Source: Viola odorata (taxonomy: Eukaryota > Streptophyta > Magnoliopsida > Malpighiales > Violaceae). From it: DNA of 64,000 nt. The stretch spans positions 49,332,564 through 49,396,563 of the forward strand of contig OY829543.1 of the NCBI GenBank assembly GCA_963691705.1. Reading direction: 5' to 3'. The translations under genes were made by a program, and so were the position numbers. The notes beneath the pieces were generated by a model. That model worked only from the letters and a program-made list of their open reading frames with translations. It was not told the origin of the DNA and did no database searches. Every line of letters starts with the position of its first letter. Positions within the stretch are counted from its first letter, which is position 1. Of this stretch, positions 41,968 to 54,260 are shown in pieces.

Positions 41968-42783
41968 TGACGCGCCGTCGAAACGCGCGTCAAAAGTAGT
42001 AGAATATTTATAAAGTTCCTGATAGGCTAGATGCACAAATTAATGTATATAGCGGCAAGTCAGGGTCGAACCACAGGGAAAATGAAGGACTAAATTTAAT
42101 CTTGCCCTAAATGTATGATGAGGATGAAAATGCAACAGACATAAAAGCAACACAAAAAGGGGGGTTTTGGTTGGTCTAGACGAATCTAACCAACGATGGC
42201 AGTTGATGTTGAGACAGAGAATAAAGATGCAGATAACAAGTAATAATAGACAAACAAAATAATTAAATAAAAAGGGAACGAAAATAAAGCAAGAGAATAT
42301 CAATAAAAATGGTAAAGACTAACAAGTGTAATAAAGATGATAGCAAAGTAAGTAAAGATAATAGATTAGATAAAAGGAGAAATCTTAGCAGGGGTGGACG
42401 GCGGATTGCGTCGAGGTCTAGTCGGTCATCGGTGCAAGGATAGACTGCGTTCACGCCATAGACGTGCTATAGGAACCCTGTTTTCACGGAGATTCCCTAC
42501 TTCTCTTCTTAAGAGAAGTCACTCCCAAGGTATGCTTATGGGAGTGGCCGTGACACTGTGCCCAAGGTACGCTTATGGGTCATACACACAGGCCCGTGAA
42601 GTGGAGAGAAGACACGTCTAGGGCTAGACACTGAGAAGTCTGCCCTAACCAGTTTCTTGCCCTAGCCAGATTGGACCAAACGACATGATGACTCTGGACC
42701 AGGTGCCTACTCTATTCCATGGCCTCACGTTAGTTATTACCATGGAAATGACAATATTCATGAGAAACATGCAAATAGGTGAT
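41968..42783 (-). repeat. Partial third Athila LTR, inserted in the LINE and cut by the Ogre element
   Basis: From TGACGCGCCGTCGAAACG onward it matches the first 816 bp of the two Athila LTRs, with several substitutions and a short G run. It is from a different, older insertion. It stops at AGGTGAT where the Ogre LTR starts; the rest should lie beyond the right end of the Ogre, outside the window. Solo LTR or full element cannot be decided. Confidence 0.9.
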
Positions 42784-43609
42784 TGTCGCGCCTCGGAAAT
42801 TTAAAAAAAATTCGCGAGTGTGCAACGAAATTTGAGACCTTCAGATGCTCGGCGTAAAAGGGACGCCTAACAGCATGCAATGAAGTCGCCACCCTAATTT
42901 GGTTGCTAGGCTTAGGGAACCCTAATCGTCATGGCATAGGAAATATAATAAGTAAAAAAACTAAAGGCACAAAAAAAAAGGGGTCTGGACCCCAGACAAA
43001 GGTTCGGGGTCGTATTATGGTCTCGGGAAGGTGTTAGGCACTCGAGACACATCCGAAAACGGTTACCGGTTGATGAGAGAGGTGTTTAAAAAGGTGTTTG
43101 AGAAATGCGTTTTGAAAAAGGGGGCCCTCAGAGGAATCGTCACTTTAGTCTTTATTATGATCGTGATGGGACTGAATTTTCCGTAAGACTGAATGAGCGC
43201 CCTCTTTTTTCATCATCAGGCCATGCATGATTAACCTAACTACTACGTGATCCTAACATGGATTGCTAACAGAGTACAGATTTAAATGATTGATTTTAAT
43301 AGTGGAAAACTGATGTGGGATCGAAAATCCCCATGTGCATGCAGTCAATACAAGCGAGAATTTAAAATCATATGAACATGGCATTTTAAGCAACTCTTTA
43401 AACACGTTGTTCATGTGGGTTGATTTTAATTCTAGCAGTTCTATATATCATGCATGCAGTTGATATTCGCAGAAAGCATCGAATAAATAAAAAGGACTTA
43501 TGAGGCGTACTTTCGAGCGAAGCTTGAAATTAACCTACAAAAGGAGAGTGTTAGTGATAGCTCGAGAAATAAATAAACCATTTTATGAGTGCGAAAATTT
43601 AAATGACAG

Positions 43610-44215
43610 TTGATTGCATACGAGAAATGATGGATTTCACGCATACAGAAATTAAATGCCGAGTTGATTGCATGCGAAAAATGATGGATTTAACGCATAC
43701 GAAAATTAAATACTGAGTTGATTGCATGCGAAAAATGATTGATTTTACGCATACGAGATTTAAATGCTGAGTTGATTGCATGCGAAAAATGATTGATTTT
43801 ACGCATGCGAGAATTTAAAAGCTGGGTTGATTGCATGCGAAAAATGATGGATTTTACGCATACGGGAATTTAAAAGCTAGGTTGATTGCATGCGAAAAAT
43901 GATTGATTTTACGCATACGAGATTTAAATGCTGAGTTGATTGCATGCGAAAAATGATTGATTTTAAGCACACGAGAATTTAAATGTTGTGTTGATTGCAT
44001 GCGAAAAATGATTGATTTTACGCATACGAGAATTTAAAAGCTGGGTTGATTGCATGCGAAAAATGATGGATTTTACGCATACGAGAATTTAAAAGCTAGG
44101 TTGATTGCATGCGAAAAATGATTGATTTTACGCATACGAGAATTTAAATGCTGGGTTGATTGCATGCGAAAAATGATGGATTTTACGCATACGAAAATGA
44201 AATGCTGTTTTGATA
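43610..44215 (-). repeat. About 11 tandem repeats of 54-56 bp in the Ogre LTR
   Basis: Each unit begins TTGATTGCATGCGAAAAATG (starts 43610, 43664, 43718, 43772, 43827 and so on). GCATGCGAAAAAT and ATTTTACGCATAC within a unit can pair around a GATTG loop. The same array is in the 5' LTR at about 62629-63235. Confidence 0.9.
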
Positions 44216-44349
44216 AGTGCAGAAAAATTAAATGCTATTGGCGATTTACAGGGAAGAAAAAAAAGTTTAATGATTTGCAGAAAATAAAACAGGTTGATAA
44301 TGCAGAGAATAAACAGTTGGATATTTGCGGAAAATAAACAGTTGATATT

Positions 44350-45030
44350 GCGACCGACCATGTAGGCGGTATTGAATTTAAATTACCGAAAGTAAATTGC
44401 AGAAAATTAAAGTGCGAAGAATTAAACAGTTGATAAGTGCGACCGACCATGTAGGCGGTATTGAATTTAAATTGCTGAAAGTAAATTGCTGAAATTTAAA
44501 GTGCGGAAAAGTAAACAATTGATAAGTGCGACCGACCATGTAGGCGGTATTGAATTTAAATTGCTGAAAGTAAATTGCAGAATTAAAGTGCGGAATTTAA
44601 ACAGTTGATATTTTGCGGAAGGATTTCCAGCAGTTTGCGAGAATTTAAAGCAGTTGAATATTTACGAAAATTAAAAAAGCGACCGACCATATAGGCGGTA
44701 TTTTAAATGACTGAAATTTAAATTGCCGAAAGTAAATTGCTGGAATTTAAAGTGCGGAAAATTAAACAGTTGATAATTTGCGGAAGGATTTCCAGCAGTG
44801 TGCGAAAAATTAAAGCAGTTGAATATTTACGAAAATTAAAAAGCGACCGACCATAAAGGCGGTATTTTAAATGACTGAATTTAAATTGCCGAAAGTAAAT
44901 TGCTGGAATTTGAAGTGCGGAAAAGTAAACAGTTGATAATTTGTGGAAGGATTTCCAGCAGTGTGCGAAAAATTAAAGCAGTTGAATATTTACGGAAATT
45001 AAAAAAGCGACCGACCATAAAGGCGATATC
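44350..45030 (-). repeat. Second LTR repeat field with GCGACCGACCAT units
   Basis: GCGACCGACCAT followed by GGCGGTATT recurs at 44350, 44439 and 44528 (89-bp spacing), then 44679, 44843 and 45007 (about 150-164 bp spacing, with an added GGAAGGATTTCCAGCAG segment). This is a two-level repeat. Repeated in the 5' LTR from 63369. Confidence 0.88.
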
Positions 45031-45918
45031 TTAAATGACTGAATTTAAACAGTTAGATATAAACGACTGAGGTTAGATAACATGAAAATAAATATTACGA
45101 TAAAGAATGAGCAATTCATGTATAAACAAATCAATAAACAACTTTGATAAATGAAAAAATAAGCATACGAAATATTTTACGAAAAAAGTGAATTAATCGA
45201 TTCATGTATAAAACATACGAGAAATAACATGTATCGTGAAAAATAAATATATGACCCATGCGAGCATTTTGCGTAAAAAAATAACGAATCGGAGACTCGG
45301 AAAAAATCTAAATGGGCTGGGCCCTATTTAAAATTTGGAAGAAATGGGCCAGGAACAGTTCCTGGCCCAAGGAAATTCATTTAAATGGTGATGGGTTCAT
45401 TCAGTTTCGCCCGAAGGGGCAAAGGGCCCAAGGAGGTCATCTTCAACCTCACGTCGCCGGCGACGGAGGTGGCGAACCAGGCGACGGATTCGCCTGGTTC
45501 TTGGCCCAAAATACTCGTCTCCCTTCCCACAGTACGAACAAATAATCACAGCCAAGAAATGGACACGAAAACAGCATGATTTTCGAAGGAAAAGAAGCGA
45601 TGCATATATACGTTAATGGACGAAACAATTAAACTAAACCACAACAATTTAAACTACTGTTCGCATGATGAAATTAAGCTGAAAACCAAGTGTTTGCAAC
45701 AAGTTTTGAGGCTTAATTAATTAACTAAGTGTTAAACGAAATTTAAAAAATGAGAGCGAAATGCTCACCGTGGTGCTGCTCCGGCGAACGTCGGCGAGGA
45801 GTGGGATTGAGAGTGCGGAATGTGGTCCAAGTGTATGTGAATTGGCCAGGAAAAATGGAGAGGGAGTAGAGCTTTTTTTTTGTGAAATTTCGGACCCCGT
45901 GAACGTTGTGAATGATGG

Positions 45919-45928
45919 CTATTTATAG
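45919..45928 (-). promoter_or_regulatory. Ogre LTR TATA box
   Basis: CTATAAATAG on the minus strand within CGGCTATAAATAGCC. The functional copy in the 5' LTR would lie beyond 64000. Confidence 0.65.
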
Positions 45929-46838
45929 CCGAAGGAACCGCGTGGTGGCCGGACGCGGGCGGCGCGTGGAGGAGCTAGGGGAGGCTATGGCTAGCCGTGA
46001 TGATGGCGGAGGGACAAGAGCTACGGGAGCAGTTGGCTGGGGCGAGGGTTGCTCCGCTGCGTGTTGCTTGGCACTGTGCATGTGCATTATGCACATTAAT
46101 TCAAGGGTCATTGATTTGGTTGACTTTCGTCGGTTGACCAGATCAATGGCCATGATCAAATGGCCTTTCATCTGATTTAAATGGCCTCGAGCCGGTTCCG
46201 GCGAGCAAACGTTTCGACTTTTCGAGCCGAAGGTATCGGCGCGTAGAGAAAAATACGACGGTTTTAACCGTCTACAGAAAACGATGAGAACTTCTCGTTT
46301 AACGTGTTTATTTTAGTGTTCAAAGATGCGAAATGCGGGAACGAAAAAAATAAAGCGTTACACCGAAAATTACGCGAAACGCTGTAGACTGTTGCGACCG
46401 GAAAAAAATCTAGCAACTAGTTGATGGAAAACATTTTAAAGTCGAGCTATTGTCCGAGCAGACTTACTCGGGTCCAATAAAAGCTCGAATAAAAATAATA
46501 ATAAAATAATAAAAATACTAAAAAATGTGCTAAAATATAAAAAATCCTAAAATTCATGTGATGACCTAAAACGAAGAAAAAACTAGCAAACGACTGCCGG
46601 ATAGTCAAAAAATGTGGTTTTTAAGGCTAAAAATAATAATGATAATAATAATGAAAATATGTGCCGAAAAATTAAAAATGCGATTTCGAAAGCTGACGAT
46701 GCTAACGATGACGCTAAAATGCAACGAGACACCTAAAAATGCTAGCGACATTAAATCAACTGAAAATGACCGTAAATTAACTAAATAACGGAAATGCTAA
46801 AATTAAATAAAAATGGCGTCAAAATTCGGGTATCAACA

Positions 46839-46853
46839 GTTGCCCCCTCTTTA
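46839..46853 (-). other. Ogre polypurine tract within an inverted repeat
   Basis: Minus strand TAAAGAGGGGGCAAC abuts the 3' LTR. The junction lies in an imperfect inverted repeat spanning about 46811-46922: CGTCAAAATTCGGGTATC pairs with GATATCCGAATTTTGGCGAC, and TTACTGTCTTATCGAA with TTCGATAAGCAGTAA. Confidence 0.8.
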
Positions 46854-49800
46854 CTGTCTTATCGAAGTATTCGATAAGCAGTAAAGACAGTTGCCCCTAG
46901 ATATCCGAATTTTGGCGACACGGCAGGTCTTACCTGAAACTTACAGTGATGATGTCGCTCTGGGAGGAGGTAGTTGATTGATGTCACTCTGGGAGGAGAT
47001 AGGTTGTTGATCCTGCAAAGATATATATAAATTTAGATCTATTCGGATATCGAGAGAAACATAATTTGCAGAAAATGTAAATGACAACTACTCTATCAGA
47101 AATCGAAGGTATTTTTATGAAGACGTAAATGACGGCTCCACTGGGGAGATAATTGCTTGACATGTGACTGATGTTGCTTCGGAAGATAATGCGCGATTCG
47201 CAGAAGTATGAATGATTTGTCCTAATGATGTCACTCTAGGAGGAGGAAAATAATTATGCAGAAATGTAGAATCGTGTGAGGGATGTTGCTCTGGGAGGGG
47301 AAGAAATGCTAAGGTTGACAAAGGTAGAACTACGCTATGCTATCACTCTGGGAGGAGAAGAAATGCTATGCTGGAAACTAAATGCTGTCACTCTGGGAGG
47401 AGGAGAAATGCTACGCTGGAAACTAAATGCTGTCACTCTGGGAGGAGAAGAATGCTAATGCTGAAAATTTAAACAACGCCGATTCCCGTAGGAGAAGGCG
47501 CGAGATGCGGAAATTAAACTAAGGTCGCTCTAGGAGGAGAAGAATGCTAAGGCAGAAAATTTAAACAATGCCGATTCCCGTAGGAGAAGGCGCGAGATGC
47601 GGAAATTAAACTAAAGTCGCTCTGGGAGGAGAAGAATGCTAAGTGTTGTCGCTCTGGGAGGAGAAGAATGCTAAATGCTGTCGCTCTGGGAGGAGGGGAA
47701 TGCTAAATGCTGTCGCTCTGGGAGGAGGAGAATGCTAAATGCTGTCGCTCTAGGAGGAGGAGAATGCTAAATGCTGTCGCTCTGGGAGGAGAAGAATGCT
47801 AAATGTTGTCGCTCTGGGAGGAGGAGATGCTAATGCTAAAGACTAAACTATGATGTCACTCTGGGAGGAGAAGAAAGCTATCGCCAGCGGCCTTGATACG
47901 AACCTAGAATGCGTATGCGTCCTGCTCAGGAGGTAACGACCCCAAGGACAAGACTTTCCCACGATTTGCAGCCGTAAGTAGTCCTCACCTGATATTAGTG
48001 TTTGTACTCACGCTCTGAAACAAGGTTAAGTGTTTTACACTCATAAAGATGCAACTAACATGATACATAATTTATAGTTCGCAATGTCAATCCGAGTGAA
48101 TAGACTTCAAATGAAGATGCACATGCATGGGCATTCTAATAATCGGTGGGACTTTTACGGAAAAGAATGAAAGGACATGAAAAGTCCGAAAATGAGTTTG
48201 TTTTGAAAAAGGTTGCTTTGCTGGAAGGTTTTTGATGACTGATGCTTTGCTGATGAGGGCGAGGTACGTGAGCCTTTTCGCTTTTCGCTGAGGATGCTTG
48301 CTTGACAGAGTGCGTGAGCTCTGGGATCCTTGCTGAGGGGTGCTTTTTGTTCGCCCTGGGGCCCTTTTCTTGAGTCCTCATTGGGGAGTGTCGTCGCTGT
48401 TCTTTTTGTGACTCACTACTTGAGTTGGCGTGGGGCCCCTTTCTGCTTGCTTTGAGGTTTCTTGAGTTGGCGTTGGGCCTCTTTTGCTTGACTTTATTGG
48501 GGAAGGATACTTTGAGATTTCTCGAGTTGGCCTTGGGCTTTTCTACTCGAGTTCACTGGGGGAAAGTTTTCTTCGAGATTTTCTCGAATTGAGTTGTCCC
48601 CGGGCTGTGACTGCTTTGGCTCTTCGATTGTTTGTATTCGTCGAAGGTCTCTGAGCATTTTCTTTTCTTTTCCCTTTTTCCCCTCTCTCCCCCTTTTTTT
48701 TTCCTCTCATTTTCTTCTTTTTTTTATTTATTTTTTTTTTATTTTTTATTTAATATCCCTCCCCTTTTTGATTTGATTTGAAAATGCAACAGAGCAGAGC
48801 AAGTACAGCCTTTGTCTTGATCTCTTCCCCTTCTGTCTTGAGGCCTCGGCCTTCGTCGTTGCTGCTTCTTCGGTGATAGTCCTTAGCGATCTCCTGGTGA
48901 CCTTTTCCGTCTCCTTCATCGTGAATTTGAACTTGGCGTGCTTTTACTTCCGGCTGGAAATTTTAGCTGAAACTGCTCTTTGGCTCCCGGGGTATGAGTG
49001 ATATTGACGGTTTGGGGGGAGTGATGACATATATAGTGGAAAAAGGGAAGAAACGAAAAAAGTGGAGAAAATCGTAAAAGTCCCACGTCATTTTATAGCT
49101 ATCCCATGTCTAATGGCGCATGTACCCTGGATATTATGCGAACTCAACTAGTATCTAGTCAGGCTCTTACACTCATGAAGGATAAGGTGCGATGGCTCAA
49201 AAATGCTTACCGGGATCTGTTTGTGACTGCTTACGTCGGAGCAAACCGCGGATATAAGAGCAAACAGGTAATATCATGCATGGCACGTAATTTGGATAGA
49301 TGCTGGAGTTAACAGAGGGATTAAATATTCCTAACCTATGCTGTGCATGAAAATGCTTATGAGAGTAGTATGCTTTTGTTTGAGCCGGGCTAAAGAGGGA
49401 TTTTTGATTGATTTTTGATTTTTGATTGATTGATGATTTGATTGCCGGATGGTTTGATTGCTAGATGGTTTGATGGTCAGATAGATGGTTTGATGGCCAG
49501 ATGTTTGATTGCTGGATGTTTGATGGCCAGATGTTTGATTGCTAGAAGGTTTGATGGCCAGATGTTTGATTGCTGGATGTTTGATTGCTGGATGTTTGAT
49601 TGCTAGATGTGGGGGACGACTTATTTGCAACGTTCTAATGAGAACCTAAGGTTGCCCCCCCAGTGGACCAGACGACCGTACTCGATTTAAAGCTAATCAA
49701 AGCGAGCAGGAATAAAAACAAATTTAAATAAAGGGAAAAGAAAGAGGGACTCCCCTGAACCGCGCAGCGGGGCTGCGCGGGCGTCTTCCACGAGCTCCAT

Positions 49801-50821
49801 GCGGATGACAGCGAGATGCTTCCCGTCCCTGTGAGATGCATAGGGGAAAACGGAAAGGGAAATTAATTTGAAAACAAAACTGAGATAAGTTCAGGGATTC
49901 TCCCTTCCTTTAACTCGACTTTTCGAGGGTTCCCATGGCGTGGTCCTAATCCTGGGACGCCTTGCTTTGATTGGTTTCTTTTTAGCTGTTTTGCGGGAAC
50001 CGCCGATTCCAGGATGATGAGATCCGCATTCGGTCCCTTTGCTTACCGGTCCTGCTGGACCTTCGTTGATTGGCTTCGTGGTTGCTCGGGGATAGAGGGG
50101 ATAACCCTCTGTCCTCGTGATGTGCAGCGGGGCTTTAAGGGTGTATGCTTCCCTTTCTTCTGCAGGCAACGAATTGGGGGCGACCTAGTTCCTGAAAAAG
50201 ACAAGGCGATGACAAATGAGGAGTAAATGCAAGGCAATGTTTAGCAAAAGTAGTGTGATTTGATGAGTGTTAAGCTCTCCCTTTTAGACGGGCTATCCGT
50301 GGGTCATTGCGGTGTGATTTGCATCAGATGGGCTTTGTGACTTTGGTCCAACGTGTAGTCCTTTGAGACCGATTATTTGCGATGCACCGAAGGGCCGGTA
50401 GCACTGCGAGGAAAAGAAATCTCGCTTTAGATGGTGATGGTTTGTCTTAAAATCTTTCCTGATTCGCTCTTGAAGGTGGCCTGCTACGGCAATTCAACAG
50501 CTCCTACGAGCGGAACTCTCTGGTTCTATCGTGATGACGAGCTGAGGCGTGAGACCTTACGTCCCTGCAAAACTGAAGAATGATTAGTGGCATTAGTCTA
50601 AGTGATGCGTCTTGCGTCCCGAGCTACTCCTAGGGATCCATCCATGCCATGCCTCCTTTTGTCATCTCACAATTTTAAGAAAAAACAGGGGACAACAAAT
50701 TTTAAAACAAAGCATCTCTTGAAAAAAACTTATTTTATTCATTTCAGGACAAATGTTTGTGCTAGATTGTCATGATAAAACCCTATGTCTTTGGCTGACC
50801 GGACGCTCTGTCCACGATGCT
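46854..50821 (-). repeat. Ogre 3' non-coding region with tandem repeats
   Basis: No gene supported. At 46950-47880 the word CTCTGGGAGGAG(A/G)AGAATGCTAA recurs at least 15 times, mostly 30-38 bp apart in the 47620-47860 core. At 49390-49612 a GATGTTTGATTGCTGGAT / GATGGCCAGATG repeat of about 20-24 bp occurs. T-rich low complexity covers 48660-48775. Between them and at 49620-50820 the sequence is unique and non-coding. Confidence 0.8.
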
Positions 50822-53800
50822 TCAGGCGAAGTATCTCTTGACTGCATCGGCATTTACCGGTTTCGGGAGATCGTCTCCATCCATGTTGGTTAGCATTAGG
50901 GTACCCCCTGAGAATGCACTTTTGACCAGGTACGGGCCCTCGTACCTTGGGGCCCACTTTCCTTTGCTGGCCTCCTGATGAGGGAGAATTTTCTTTAGCA
51001 CTAAATTCCCAGCCTCGAATTTGCGAGGTCGCACTTTCTTGTTATAAGCGTTGACCATTCTTTGCTGATATAATTACGCATGGCAGATAGCGGCCAAGCA
51101 CTTTTCGGGAAGGAGGTTCAGCTGCTCGTACCTCACTCTCGCCCAATCAGATTCTTCTACTTCAGATTCTGCCAGGATTCTGAGAGAAGGAATTTCTACC
51201 TCGAGGGGAATTACGGCTTCCATGCCGTAAACTAATGAGTAGGGAGTTGCCCCTGTGGACGTACGGGTTGCTATCCGATAAGCATGTAGTGCGAAGGGAA
51301 GCATGTCGTGCCAGTCTTTGTGAGTGATTACCATCTTTTGGATGATCCTCTTCAGGTTCTTGTTTGCTGCTTCGACTGCGCCATTCATCTTTGGTCGATA
51401 TGGTGACGAGTTTCGGTGCTTCACCTTCCAACGTTGGCAAAGATCGTCAATCATCTTTCCGTTGAGATTGGTGCCGTTGTCCGTGATGATGGTTTCTGGG
51501 ACCCCATGACGGCAAATGATATTTCTCTCAATGAATCGCGTGGTGGTTTTCTGAGTGATGTTGGAGTAAGAGGTGGCCTCTACCCATTTGGTGAAATAGT
51601 CGATTGCTACGAGGATGAAGCGATGGCCATTAGAGGCTGTTGGATGAATTTGGCCGATGATGTCGATTCCCCACATTGCAAAAGGCCAAGGCGACGTCAT
51701 GCTGAAGAGAGGGGCTGGAGGGACGTGGAGATGGTCCGCATAGATTTGACATCTGTGGCACTTCCGAAAATAGCTGATGCAATCTCGTTCGATGGTGAGC
51801 CAAAAATAACCTTGCCTCATTATCTGCCTGGCCATCATGTGTCCACTTGCGTGTGTGGAACAAACCCCTTCGTGGATCTCTGCTATGATTCTTTTTGCCT
51901 CGGTCATGGTGACGCAGCGAAGCAAAGCTCCATCAGCTCTCCTTTTATATAGAACCTTGCCGTCGAGGTAGAAGTCTAGTGCTAAGCGTTGGAGGGTCTT
52001 TTTGCTAACCCGGCTTGCCCCCGGTGGGTACTCCCGGTTTCTGATGAACTGTACTAGGTCGTAGAACCATGGCTTGCCGTCAGGTTCCTCTTCCAAGGCG
52101 ACACAACATGCCGGAGTTTCCTTCACTTCCACTCTCAATGGTTGGAGCATTACTCCGCATTCTAACTTAAACATTGAGGCCAACGTGGCTAATGCATCTG
52201 CGAAGCGGTTCTTTTCTCTGTCGACTCGGTCGAATTCGGTTTCCTCGAATTCCCGTGTGAGTTGGGTGAGTAGCCTTTGATAAGGGATGAGCTTGGAATC
52301 CCGTGTCTGCCATAGATCCTGGGCTTGATAGATGACGAGTGCTGAATCGCCAAAGATTCGGAGCTTCTTTACTTTTAAGTCGATGGTTACTGTCAGACCA
52401 CTGATGCATGCCTCATACTCGGCGATGTTATTGGTGCATGGGAAGTTCAATTTGCATGCTATGGGGAATTGACGGCCATCTGGGGCTATGACCACGGCTC
52501 CCACTCCCTTGCCCGAGAGGTTCACCGCACCGTCGAAGAACATGGTCCACCAATCGTCTTCTCGGAGATTTTCTGTGATCTCATCTTCAATCATTATGAT
52601 GTCTTCATCGGGGAAGTCGAAGCTCAACGACTCATACTCATCCGAGGCATGATCGGCCAAGTGATCGGCGAGGGCGCTTGCTTTAACCGCTTTCTGAGTC
52701 ACATAGATGATCTCGTGCTCAGCTAATAAGACTTGCCATCTACAAATGCGACTTGACAGGTACGGCTTTTCGAAAATGTATTTCAAGGGGTCCATGCGAG
52801 AGATTAGCCAAGTCGTGTAATACAACATGTACTGCCGGAGCCTTCGGGCGCACCATGCTAGGGCGCAACAAGTTCGTTCCAACATAGAGTAGCGCATTTC
52901 GCACTCGTTGAACTTTTTGCTGAGGTAGTAGATGGCTTGTTCACGCCTTCCAGACTCGTCGTGCTGTCCCAAAACGCAACCCATGGCGCTAGCCGTGACT
53001 GCCATGTACATGAGCAAGGGCCGTCCTGGCGTCAGGGGAACTAGTACCGGTGGGCTTTGCAGATATGTCTTGATTTTCTCGAAGGCTTTTTGGCAGTCTT
53101 CGTCCCATTCTGCATTTCCGTGTTTCCTTAGCATCTTGAACATCGGCTCGCAGGTAAGTGTTAACTGGCTGATAAAGCGAGCGATGTAGTTGATGCGTCC
53201 TAAAAAGCTTCGTACTTCCGTTTCGGTGCTGGGAGCGGGTAGCTCCTGAATGGCTTTTATCTTATCAGGATCCACTTCTATACCTTTGTTGCTGACGATG
53301 AATCCCAATAACTTCCCGGAAGTCACTCCGAAGGTACACTTAGCTGGGTTTTGCCGTAGCCGAAATTGCCTCAACCGTTCGAACACCTTCCTCGGGATGT
53401 CCACATGATCTTGCGTGCCGCGAGACTTGGCTATCATGTCGTCGACATATATTTCCAATTCTTTATGCATCATGTCGTGGAAAAGGGTAACAGCAGCACG
53501 TTGGTACGTGGCTCCGGCGTTCTTCAATCCGAAGGGCATCACTTTGTAGCAGAAGGTTCCCCAGGGCGTGATGAAGGTCGTCTTTTCACTGTCCTTGGGT
53601 GCCATCTTGATCTGATTGTACCCCGAGAATCCGTCCATGAAAGAGAACATGTCATTTCTGGCGGCACTATCTACCAAGATGTCGATATGGGGAAGAGGGA
53701 AGTCGTCTTTAGGGCTAGCTCGATTGAGATCCCGAAAGTCCACGCACATGCGAACCTTCCCATCTTTCTTAGGCACTGGCACTATGTTGGCAATCCATTC

Positions 53801-54260
53801 TGGGTACTCCGCAACTCTCAAAAAACCCGTGTCTAGTTGCTTGGTAACTTCTTCTTTGATTTTCAGAAGGATGTCTGGATGCATCCTCCGAAGTTTTTGC
53901 TTGACAGGCTTAAACTCAGGTTTTAACGGAATACGATGCTCAACTATCCCGGGATCAAGACCTGGCATGTCGGCGTATGACCATGCGAATACATCGGAGT
54001 AGTCCTTGAGGAGAGAAATCAACCTTTCTCTCTGAGTCGTATCCAGGGTAGTTCCGATCTTGACCAGTTTTTGACTCTCATTGCTTGCCCCCAAGTTTAC
54101 TTCGTCCAATTCCTCCCGATGAGGGGTTATTTCCTTTTCTGAACTTTCTAGTAAACGGGTCAGTTCGTCGGAGACTTCGGCCTTGTCTTCGGTCGTAGCG
54201 ATGATTTCTTCGCCCGTAAAGACATAGGTTTTATCAAGACAATCCGAACTAACACTCATC
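50822..54260 (-). pseudogene. pol: Ogre pol: RT, RNase H, archaeal-type RNase H, integrase
   Basis: Second exon of the pol frame, entered by a splice at 54261|54260. RT has RMCVDFRDLNRASPKDDFPLP, FGLKNAGATYQRA and catalytic YVDD (53439-53450). A gypsy RNase H is followed by a second RNase H (MFFDGAVN, NIAEYEACISGL, IFGDSALVIYQ). The integrase has HEGVCSTHASG...CHRCQ, WGIDIIG, TDNGTNLNG and MNGAVEAANKN. An in-frame TAA at 51074-51076 cuts the integrase; the same frame goes on to the GPYLV tail and ends at 50822. Otherwise the 1078-codon frame is open, so this copy is one nonsense codon from an intact pol exon. Confidence 0.92.

Larger units (their letters stand above)
42784..46838 (-). repeat. 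3' LTR of Ogre element (4055 bp)
   Basis: Plus-strand ends TGTCGCGCCTCGG and GGGTATCAACA. On the minus strand it begins TGTTGATACCCGAATTTTG, the familiar Ogre LTR start. It contains two tandem-repeat fields (43610-44215; 44350-45030), a 23-bp palindrome (45346-45368) and a TATA box. No genes. Confidence 0.93.

Noticed and set aside
41968..42783. Solo LTR call for the third Athila LTR
   Set aside because: Only half of the LTR is visible before the Ogre insertion, so solo LTR and full element cannot be told apart.
43610..44215. Regularly spaced direct repeats resembling a CRISPR array
   Set aside because: Units are contiguous tandem repeats with no unique spacers, and lie in an LTR that is duplicated at 62629; plant nuclear context.
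45912..46175. Plus-strand 87-codon frame in the Ogre LTR
   Set aside because: Overlaps the promoter region of the LTR on the opposite strand, and has no recognisable features.
49891..50237. Short frames on both strands after the Ogre integrase
   Set aside because: No domain, no conserved partner; most likely chance frames in the 3' region.
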